DNA of 24,780 nucleotides from Gemmatimonadales bacterium UBA1120. GTDB taxonomy: Bacteria > Gemmatimonadota > Gemmatimonadetes > Longimicrobiales > Gaopeijiaceae. The stretch covers positions 5,385 to 30,164 of the forward strand of contig DCAZ01000138.1 of the NCBI GenBank assembly GCA_002313925.1. Direction: 5' to 3'. Positions within the stretch are counted from its first letter, which is position 1; every line of letters begins with the position of its first letter. Position numbers and translations under genes: made by a program. Below, piece by piece: positions 16,086-22,769 of the stretch. The notes under the pieces are model-generated. The model searched no databases and was not told the DNA's origin. It saw only the letters and a list, made by a program, of their open reading frames with translations.

Positions 16086-16821
16086 AGAGCTTCGCATTCT
16101 CTTGATCACTAGTCTGCTTGGGGCAACCTGGGCTTGGGGTGGAGAACTTTTAGTAGCTGGTAGTAAGATGGAGATATTCAGGATTGATGAAGGGGATATC
16201 GATATCCATGGGCTGCGCTACCTCACTCGAGAAACCGTGCTCCAAGCTATGGAGCTTACCCCAGAGACCTCAGTGTGGAGTAACACTGACCTATGGGTCA
16301 CAGATCTTGGCGCTCTCCCCTTAGTTCGTTCCGCTAGTGTAGTTCGTCAGCTTCCTCACACGATTATCGTATCCCTGTTAGAGCGGCAACCGGTTGCGTT
16401 GGTGCCGACTCCGACACTGGAGCCGGTGGATGGCGACGGAATTCTGCTCCCCCTGGATCCAGCTTCGCACCGACTTGATCTGCCAATCTTGGAAACAGAA
16501 TATCCGTTTGTGGAAGGCAGGCGAATCATGCCTTCCCGCACTCGGGTGCTGGCCAGTGAGGTTAATAGGCTGATGCAAGCTGACACGGCTTTTCTTCAGA
16601 TGTTATCGGAAGTGCGTTGGGGGAAGGACAGCAGTTTGGTTGCGCGATGGTCCAAACCCGATGTGGATTTTCTACTGCCTTTTGGCTTATCTGCAAAGCG
16701 TCTTCGGGAAGGTCTGATCGTGCTCGCCCATGCGATAAATCGAACTCCACACGATCTGCCCAAATCAGTCGACTTAAGATTCGCGGACTTAGTTGTGGTC
16801 CGCCGTGCAAACGAGAACTAA
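16078..16821 (+). CDS. ftsQ: Cell division protein FtsQ (POTRA domain)
   Basis: FtsQ is the scaffold that joins FtsL and FtsB to the division machinery. The protein has 247 residues: a short basic start, one membrane span (about 6-24), then a POTRA domain (about 37-106, including DIDIHGLRYLTRETVLQAM and RSASVVRQLPHTIIVSLLER). A beta-rich FtsQ/DivIB C-terminal domain follows, with the typical PVALVPTPTLEPVDGDGILL. The family is divergent, but position and POTRA pattern are clear. ATG 16078 lies within the end of murC (8-nt overlap). ftsA starts 2 nt after the stop. Confidence 0.92.
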   Translation: MRRELRILLITSLLGATWAWGGELLVAGSKMEIFRIDEGDIDIHGLRYLTRETVLQAMELTPETSVWSNTDLWVTDLGALPLVRSASVVRQLPHTIIVSLLERQPVALVPTPTLEPVDGDGILLPLDPASHRLDLPILETEYPFVEGRRIMPSRTRVLASEVNRLMQADTAFLQMLSEVRWGKDSSLVARWSKPDVDFLLPFGLSAKRLREGLIVLAHAINRTPHDLPKSVDLRFADLVVVRRANEN

Positions 16822-16823
16822 AG

Positions 16824-18053
16824 ATGCGATCAAACCTCATAGCGGGCCTGGACATCGGAACATCTAAAACGTGCGCTGTGATAGGTGAGATTATCGGTGA
16901 CCCTAGGCGTCCCGGCTTGACGATTCTCGGAGTTGGCCAAGCGAGAACCGCTGGGGTTCGCGGTGATATAGTCACAAATATTGAAGAGATAACAGAATCA
17001 GTTCGATCCTCACTCAAGGAAGCAGAACTGATGGCGGGTGTCTCGGTTGATCGAGTCTATGCTGGCATGGGTGGTGACCATGTTAGAGCCACGAGTTCTA
17101 TGGGGGTCGTCGCGGTATCGGAAGACGAGGTTGCAATGGATGATGTAGAGCGGGTGCATGTTGTCGCCCGAGCTGTTGCACTTCCACCTGACAGAGAGAT
17201 GCTGCATGCAGTCCCTCAGGAATACCGGGTCGACAATCAGGGTGGGATAAGTGATCCCATAGGCATGGCTGGTATCCGACTGGAGGCTGAGGTTTTCCTG
17301 GTTACCTGCGCCATCAGTGCGTCAGCGAATATACGCAAAGCTGTGAATTGGGCCGGATATCGTGTCCAGGAATTGGTCCTTGAGCCGCTTGCGGGGGCAA
17401 GGGCTGTCTTGACTGAAGATGAGAAGGAGGTGGGTGTCGCTCTAGTAGAGGTTGGCGCATCAACAACGGATGTGGCTGCTTACTTTGAAGGCAAGATACA
17501 GCACGTTGCGATTCTGCCATTCGGAGGTCGCACATTAACAGCTGACTTAGTCCGAGGACTGTCTGTCCCTTACGCGGAAGCACAGAAGGCCAAGGAACAC
17601 TATGGGACAGCCTTTGCCCAGCTCGTCGATCCCCGGGAAACAATCGAAGTGCCCGGACCCTCACCAGGCCAGAAGCGAGCAGTTGCACGAGAATTGATTG
17701 CGCACATCATAGAACAGCGACTCGACGAAATGTTTGGACTCGTCCAGGGTGAGTTACAGGATCGAGACCTAATCGATAATCTAGGGGCAGGTGTCGTTCT
17801 GACCGGTGGCACCGTTGCGATCCCAGGGATAGTAGAACTCGCTCAACAGATCTTTGCATCACCAGTCCGGCTAGGAGTCCCGAATGAGGGTCTCAGTGGT
17901 TTGGCTGAATCCGTGCAGCGCCCACAGTTCGCGATTGCAACCGGTCTCGCTCTTTGGGGAGCGGACCGGTTCATGGAAACTGGTCGTGGCGCATCTACCA
18001 TTACATCCGGGATGTTCACTAAGCTCGGTACATGGCTCAAGGAGTTCTTCTAG
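16824..18053 (+). CDS. ftsA: Cell division protein FtsA
   Basis: FtsA is an actin-like ATPase that tethers FtsZ to the membrane and recruits later division proteins. From ATG 16824 it has 409 residues, the normal length. The phosphate-1 loop AGLDIGTSKTCAVIGE begins near residue 7. VEVGASTTDVAAY, ILPFGGRTLTADL and the adenosine motif VVLTGGTVAIPGI follow. The last ten residues, KLGTWLKEFF, form the amphipathic membrane-targeting helix. A longer frame from TTG 16617 would add 69 residues read from within ftsQ, with no family resemblance, and is rejected. The ribosome site is weak, so coupling to ftsQ translation is likely. Confidence 0.97.
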   Translation: MRSNLIAGLDIGTSKTCAVIGEIIGDPRRPGLTILGVGQARTAGVRGDIVTNIEEITESVRSSLKEAELMAGVSVDRVYAGMGGDHVRATSSMGVVAVSEDEVAMDDVERVHVVARAVALPPDREMLHAVPQEYRVDNQGGISDPIGMAGIRLEAEVFLVTCAISASANIRKAVNWAGYRVQELVLEPLAGARAVLTEDEKEVGVALVEVGASTTDVAAYFEGKIQHVAILPFGGRTLTADLVRGLSVPYAEAQKAKEHYGTAFAQLVDPRETIEVPGPSPGQKRAVARELIAHIIEQRLDEMFGLVQGELQDRDLIDNLGAGVVLTGGTVAIPGIVELAQQIFASPVRLGVPNEGLSGLAESVQRPQFAIATGLALWGADRFMETGRGASTITSGMFTKLGTWLKEFF

Positions 18054-18120
18054 TGGACCTCCTAACCTGCGTTAGACAAATCATTTATTTGAATTCAAAT
18101 CACTCCGCCGAGGAAGAGAA
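18054..18120 (+). promoter_or_regulatory. ftsA-ftsZ intergenic region with palindrome and direct repeats
   Basis: This 67-nt AT-rich gap is long for such a tight operon. It holds a small hairpin, CTAAC-ctgc-GTTAG (18062-18075), a perfect 14-bp palindrome ATTTGAATTCAAAT (18087-18100) and two direct CAAATCA repeats (18077-18083 and 18096-18102). These could be an operator or an ftsZ-specific promoter, though -35 and -10 matches are poor. A good ribosome site, GAGGA at 18110-18114, precedes tandem ATGs at 18121 and 18124. Confidence 0.4.
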
Positions 18121-19332
18121 ATGATGATCTTCGAGTTTGAGGAAACTCCGCTCCAGAACGCCAAGATGAAGGTGGTTGGGATCGGTGGTGCTGGCGGAAA
18201 TGCAGTCAACCGAATGATCGATGAGGAGTTGGAAGGGGTCGAGTTCATTTCTATCAACACCGACTCCCAGGCCCTCAAGAGTTCGCGTGCCCAGGTAACA
18301 CTACAGGTAGGCAAGAAACTAACTCGAGGACTGGGTGCCGGAGCTCGACCGGAGGTTGGTCGTCAGGCACTTGCGGAGAGTGAGGAAGATGTTCGCCGAG
18401 CCCTAGAAGGAGCTGACTTAGTATTCATCACGGCCGGCATGGGTGGTGGTACGGGGACGGGTGCCGCACCGATGGTGGCTGAAATTGCGCGAGATATGGG
18501 GGCCCTGACAATCGGGATAATCACTAGGCCATTTTCCTTCGAGGGAAAGAAACGTGAGCGTCAGGCTGATCAAGGACTTACAGAGCTTAGAAGATGCGTT
18601 GACACGATGATTGTGGTCCCTAATGATCGCCTCCTCGCTGTCGTACCAAAGGGCACCTCCTTCCGGGATGCGCTTAAGAAAGCAGATGAAATTCTCCTGC
18701 ACGCGACCCAAGGCATTAGCGATCTGATCAGTGTAACAGGTGAGATCAATGTCGACTTCGCTGATGTTCGTACGGTCATGGCTTCTAGAGGACCTGCACT
18801 TATGGGTTCAGGTTTCGGTGAAGGCGAAAATCGTGCTCAAGAGGCAGCGCAGGAAGCAATCTCTTCACCACTTCTTGATAAGGTATCTATAGCCGGTGCA
18901 CGTGGTGTCCTAATCAATATCACCGGAGGGATGGACCTTGCGATTGACGAGGTCACAGAGATCTCATCAATAATTCAGGAAGGTGCGGGAGATGAGGCGG
19001 AAATTATTTTCGGTGCTGTCCATGATCCAGATCTTGAAGGCAAGATCCGTGTTACAGTGATTGCGACTGGATTTGACTCGGTAAAGAATGAAAAAGTCAT
19101 TTCCAGTGATTTCCAAAACTCAAAACCTAGGTCGAACACCATACCGAATCCGGAGCCGATGCTTCCAGACCTGCAGATTCAGATTGAGGAGGAAGATGAA
19201 GCGCTAGTGGGAGTAGCTGTCGCTAGTGATGAAGAAGTTCTCCCACTGAACAGATTTCCCGAGCGAGTGGTGTCAAGCAATCAGCTCTTGGAGTTGGATA
19301 TACCAACCTTTATTCGTCGCCAGATGGACTAA
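18121..19332 (+). CDS. ftsZ: Cell division GTPase FtsZ
   Basis: FtsZ is the tubulin homologue that forms the cytokinetic ring. The protein has 403 residues. The N-terminal GTPase domain has GIGGAGGNAVNRMI at 20-33 and the tubulin signature GMGGGTGTG at 106-114. The synergy loop NVDFADVR at 210-217 carries the catalytic aspartates. A variable acidic linker (about 320-385) ends in the conserved C-terminal peptide DIPTFIRRQ (393-401), the docking site for FtsA and other partners. All key residues are intact. Its own leader and strong ribosome site suit the higher dose of FtsZ usually needed relative to FtsA. Confidence 0.98.
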   Translation: MMIFEFEETPLQNAKMKVVGIGGAGGNAVNRMIDEELEGVEFISINTDSQALKSSRAQVTLQVGKKLTRGLGAGARPEVGRQALAESEEDVRRALEGADLVFITAGMGGGTGTGAAPMVAEIARDMGALTIGIITRPFSFEGKKRERQADQGLTELRRCVDTMIVVPNDRLLAVVPKGTSFRDALKKADEILLHATQGISDLISVTGEINVDFADVRTVMASRGPALMGSGFGEGENRAQEAAQEAISSPLLDKVSIAGARGVLINITGGMDLAIDEVTEISSIIQEGAGDEAEIIFGAVHDPDLEGKIRVTVIATGFDSVKNEKVISSDFQNSKPRSNTIPNPEPMLPDLQIQIEEEDEALVGVAVASDEEVLPLNRFPERVVSSNQLLELDIPTFIRRQMD

Positions 19333-19403
19333 GCAGTGTTTCGGGTCGACTATAGGTTCGTATTGATTCGTTAGATTGTTCAGATAACTAGTGCTACACG
19401 ACT

Positions 19404-19433
19404 CTGCCCGGTGGGAAGTGTCTCCACCGGCAG
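19404..19433 (+). other. Hairpin in the ftsZ to M23 peptidase gap
   Basis: CTGCCCGGTGG (19404-19414) pairs with CCACCGGCAG (19424-19433) apart from one bulged C, around a 9-nt loop. No T tract follows, so it is not a textbook terminator. It may act as a weak terminator, attenuator or mRNA end-stabiliser for ftsZ. The rest of the 132-nt gap shows no convincing promoter. Confidence 0.5.
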
Positions 19434-19451
19434 CCAGTCAATTCATCGGCT

Positions 19452-19457
19452 GAGGGG
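19452..19457 (+). promoter_or_regulatory. Ribosome binding site deciding the M23 peptidase start
   Basis: GAGGGG lies 7 nt before GTG 19465. A longer frame from GTG 19411 would start inside a hairpin and lacks such a site. Confidence 0.65.
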
Positions 19458-19464
19458 CAATTCG

Positions 19465-20766
19465 GTGGCTCGGGAGCGACTAATAACTAAACTCTGGACG
19501 ACAGTGGCACTCTGTGCTGTTTTGACCATGTCTTGCGTTCCTGATACTACGCCGGATGCGGGTTCTCTCGATGCTGTGTATGCAAACCCTTCTGAACAGG
19601 TGGAATTGCTCTCTCTCGGACAGGACCAGACGCTAGGCTTGCTTCTCGATGGTATCCTATCCGCAAATGATCAGGCAGCTCTTCTGGTTGCCTTTAGAGA
19701 ATACGCGAGTCCGAGAAGAATGCCGGCTGGCACAGAATTAGTGTTCCATTATCTCAGGGATGATCAGTGGCTACGAAGTCTCGATGTGGTAGTCAATGCT
19801 GATGAAACAGTTCGCTTGACACGGAACGATCTTGGGTGGCACTCCGAGCTGGTCCGTATACCGATCTACGTGGATACACTTCTGGCTTCCGGTAAGATAG
19901 AAACGGTTCTCTGGAGTGCGGTCGTTAACAATGAGTACCTAGGTGACGTTCCTTTTGAAGACCGAAACTCCCTAATTGACGAACTCGACCAAGTGTTCCA
20001 ATGGCAAGTTGATTTCTCCCGCCAGATCCGAGTAGGTGACACGTATCGATTCGCATTTGAAAGAGAGGTGCGCCCTGACGGTTCAATGCGTTCCGGTCGC
20101 TTGCTTTCAGCTGAATTGGTGAATTCGGGGACACCCTACCACGCAATTTGGTTCGATCCAAATAAGGATGGAGAAGGATCGTACTTTGATCTGGAAGGCA
20201 ACTCAGTTCGTCGGGCTTTCCTACTTAAACCGTTGGCATATCGCCGGATCTCCTCTCGCTACTCTCCCTCCCGTTTACATCCGATCTTAAGGACATGGCG
20301 TGCCCATCGCGGAGTTGACTATGCGGCCGACGCAGGAGCGGAGATTATGGCGACTTCTGATGGGGTGGTCACTCACCGGGCGTGGAAAGGGAGCTTCGGT
20401 AATACTGTAGAGATCCAGCATCCCAACGGTTTTGTAACGCGCTACGCTCATTTGAGCAGCTTTAGGTCAGAGGTACAACTTGGAAGCCGTGTTAGACAGA
20501 GCGAGATCATTGGTTATGTCGGCATGACTGGCCAGGCTACCGGGAATCACTTGCACTATGAAATGATGAAACGCAACGGTGAGCATATGGATCCGCTGGC
20601 GGTCGATCTACCAGCGGGAGATCCCGTACCATCTGATGACCAAGTTCAGTGGGGTGAAGAGCTGATTACACGGGTTGATCTACTTGAGTCGATACCAGGT
20701 GCTGGCCCTGTGATAGGATTAGGTTCATTGCAGTCACAGGGTGATGAGCAGGGAGGGGCGCAGTAG
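19465..20766 (+). CDS. MepM/Csd3-like M23 peptidoglycan endopeptidase, probable lipoprotein
   Basis: This is likely a zinc endopeptidase that cuts peptidoglycan crosslinks, as MepM (YebA) does in E. coli. From GTG 19465 it has 433 residues. A basic, hydrophobic signal sequence ends LTMSC with Cys24, a non-canonical lipobox, so a lipid anchor is possible but uncertain. Residues 40-240 resemble the two N-terminal inhibitory domains of the MepM/Csd3 family. The LytM domain (about 265-385) has HRGVDYA (His281, Asp285), RYAHLS (His329) and NHLHYE (His362, His364), so all zinc and catalytic residues are present. The setting right after ftsZ suggests a role in septal wall remodelling. It overlaps the next gene. 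Confidence 0.88.
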   Translation: MARERLITKLWTTVALCAVLTMSCVPDTTPDAGSLDAVYANPSEQVELLSLGQDQTLGLLLDGILSANDQAALLVAFREYASPRRMPAGTELVFHYLRDDQWLRSLDVVVNADETVRLTRNDLGWHSELVRIPIYVDTLLASGKIETVLWSAVVNNEYLGDVPFEDRNSLIDELDQVFQWQVDFSRQIRVGDTYRFAFEREVRPDGSMRSGRLLSAELVNSGTPYHAIWFDPNKDGEGSYFDLEGNSVRRAFLLKPLAYRRISSRYSPSRLHPILRTWRAHRGVDYAADAGAEIMATSDGVVTHRAWKGSFGNTVEIQHPNGFVTRYAHLSSFRSEVQLGSRVRQSEIIGYVGMTGQATGNHLHYEMMKRNGEHMDPLAVDLPAGDPVPSDDQVQWGEELITRVDLLESIPGAGPVIGLGSLQSQGDEQGGAQ

Positions 20767-22723
20767 CTGCCTTGCACATGAGGTGATTCGAGCACTTTTG
20801 TTTATTGCGCTTTCCAGCGCATTGCTCATGTATCCCTATTGGGTATACCGCCATGTCGAACTTCCCATCACTAGTTCACGCTGGCTGGCCCTTATCCGCG
20901 CCAGCGTTTTCGTGATGCTCCTTGCGCTTTTATTCGACTTCAAGGTCCCGGTCGGGGATTCCAGCAATCCAACGAGTGCAGGTTGGGTCCTCTTAGATGC
21001 TTCAATCAGCATGTTAGCGGGTGAAGACGAACTGACCGCTTGGGATAGAGCGCTTGAACGCTCAAAGGAGTTGATAGAGGAGGGATGGAGAGTTTTCACT
21101 TTCGGCGAAGTAGTGAATCCATTTACCCTCAATGAGACGGATTCAGGATTGCGCCCTCAAGATGTGAATACTTTGTTGGCTCCGGCTCTCAAGTATGCAG
21201 CCGAAGGAGGGGTGAGGTCTGTGCGCGTTCTTTCTGACCTTAGACTTGAGGATCGAGTGGCTTTGTATGCGACTCTTGAACAATTGCCCCTCGACGTCAC
21301 GTATGAAGGCTTTGGGGACAATGTTCGGAACGGTGGCATCTCTGCATTTAAGGTAGAAGATGCAGTTCTTCCAGGGAGTACGATCCTTGGCCAAATTGAG
21401 ATGCATGGGTTGGGGGCTGACAGTGCAGAACTAACGATTCGGGCCGAAGGTGCTGAGGTTGTATCACTCAAGGTAGACCTCCCTGAGACAGGCCTAGCAA
21501 ACCTCCTAGAAGTACCGATCGTGGCTCCGAATGTTGAAGGCCGTATCCGTTACACAGCGCACCTGCAAGTAGATGGTGATGCATTCACCTCTGATGATGA
21601 AGCGGTGGCATATGGGATTGTAGGTAATGAAGAGAATGCAGTAGTGCTTGTTTCTCTTAAGCCGGATTGGGAACCGCGTCATCTATTGTCCGTGCTTGGC
21701 GATGTTACTGGACTTCCAGTGATAGGATATCTTCGGGCAGGTCCTGATAAATTTGTTTCGCTCGGAAAGGCTTTAGCTCGATCCATACCGGTGGATACGA
21801 GTAGAGTACGGCGCGCAGTAGATGGAGCGACTCTGGTGGTGCTCCATGGGTTGGATGGAAACTCAGATTCTTGGACGCTAGGCCTTCTAGAGAAAAGTAT
21901 GCGCGCGATTCTCCTGCCCGCTGACAGTAGCGGTGCCGCTATTGCAGGCTTTGACACTGAGGTTGGCAGAGGTGGTGAATGGTATGTATCAGGTGACTTG
22001 CCACCTTCTCCTCTTTCAGGGGAGCTAGCAGGCACAACGTTTCTCGGGCTGCCCCCACTCACTGATCTCCTTATTCCCCTCAATAGGGAAGAGACCCGAT
22101 CTCCCGTGCGCGTGCAGTTGAGAGGAACAGGTACCTCTGAAGCTGTCTTATATCTCGACGACGGTGGTCCGAACAGACGAGTATTTGGACTTGCGTCAGG
22201 GTTCTGGAGATGGGCGGCGCGAGAGGGGGAGGGTGAGGAGACTTATCGAAGGCTCTGGTCTGGGGTCACAGGGTGGTTATTCGCAGATGAAAAGCCAGTA
22301 GCCCGTGAGCCTCGACCGACCAAATGGGTGTTCCGGAGAAAGGAGCCCGTTACCTGGATAGTCCCCGGAGATTCGACAATAATGAATCTACGACTTTTGA
22401 AGAACGACTCATTGTTGATTGACACAGTTATGGTTGGAGGTACGAACCCCTCATCAGGCACGCTCCCCCCCGGATTGTATCACTACAGGTTCGGAACGCT
22501 ATCTGGCGAACTCATCGGAGAAGGACGCTTCGATGTGGAGATGATTTCCGGAGAGATGATTCCTCCCTCTGAAGAGCCGGAAGCGCCAGAGTCGGCCGCT
22601 GTTACGGTCGCTAGTGATGAAAGGTCAGAGCGGCCAATACGCACCTATCCGTGGCCGTATCTTCTGGTGATCATACTCCTGTGTGCTGAGTGGATTATTC
22701 GAAGACGGATTGGCCTCCGATAG
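20744..22723 (+). CDS. Membrane protein with vWA-like and amidotransferase-like regions, function unknown
   Basis: A 659-residue protein. Two membrane spans (about 15-34 and 47-64) lead into a vWA-like segment with the metal-site pattern DASIS at 85-89 after WVLL. A beta-sandwich-like stretch follows (about 195-285). Next is a region starting near 293 (VVLVSLKPDWEPRHLLSVL) that ends FWRWAA...YRRLW; together these resemble the class I amidotransferase-like part of BatA-type membrane proteins. I see no Cys-His catalytic pair. A last span at about 636-653 ends with a basic tail. Start choice is uncertain: ATG 20744, GTG 20741 or GTG 20783 are all possible, and the first two overlap the M23 gene. 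Envelope function is inferred from topology and neighbours only. Confidence 0.75.
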   Translation: MSREGRSSCLAHEVIRALLFIALSSALLMYPYWVYRHVELPITSSRWLALIRASVFVMLLALLFDFKVPVGDSSNPTSAGWVLLDASISMLAGEDELTAWDRALERSKELIEEGWRVFTFGEVVNPFTLNETDSGLRPQDVNTLLAPALKYAAEGGVRSVRVLSDLRLEDRVALYATLEQLPLDVTYEGFGDNVRNGGISAFKVEDAVLPGSTILGQIEMHGLGADSAELTIRAEGAEVVSLKVDLPETGLANLLEVPIVAPNVEGRIRYTAHLQVDGDAFTSDDEAVAYGIVGNEENAVVLVSLKPDWEPRHLLSVLGDVTGLPVIGYLRAGPDKFVSLGKALARSIPVDTSRVRRAVDGATLVVLHGLDGNSDSWTLGLLEKSMRAILLPADSSGAAIAGFDTEVGRGGEWYVSGDLPPSPLSGELAGTTFLGLPPLTDLLIPLNREETRSPVRVQLRGTGTSEAVLYLDDGGPNRRVFGLASGFWRWAAREGEGEETYRRLWSGVTGWLFADEKPVAREPRPTKWVFRRKEPVTWIVPGDSTIMNLRLLKNDSLLIDTVMVGGTNPSSGTLPPGLYHYRFGTLSGELIGEGRFDVEMISGEMIPPSEEPEAPESAAVTVASDERSERPIRTYPWPYLLVIILLCAEWIIRRRIGLR

Positions 22724-22769
22724 ATCCTCAGATCACTCGAACAAGGATGAATGTTAAGGCTTCATAAAA

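Noticed and set aside
16617..16823. 69-codon N-terminal extension of ftsA from a TTG start
   Set aside because: The added residues are an out-of-frame reading of ftsQ without FtsA similarity; ATG 16824 gives the normal FtsA N-terminus.
16562..17017. 151-codon minus-strand frame over the ftsQ-ftsA junction
   Set aside because: It is antisense to two real genes and has no family resemblance.
19411..19464. Upstream GTG start for the M23 peptidase
   Set aside because: It lies inside a hairpin and adds a polar stretch before the signal sequence; GTG 19465 has a strong ribosome site.
21679..22083. 134-codon minus-strand frame rich in Ser, Pro and Arg
   Set aside because: It is a low-complexity shadow inside the vWA-like gene, which is open in one long frame.
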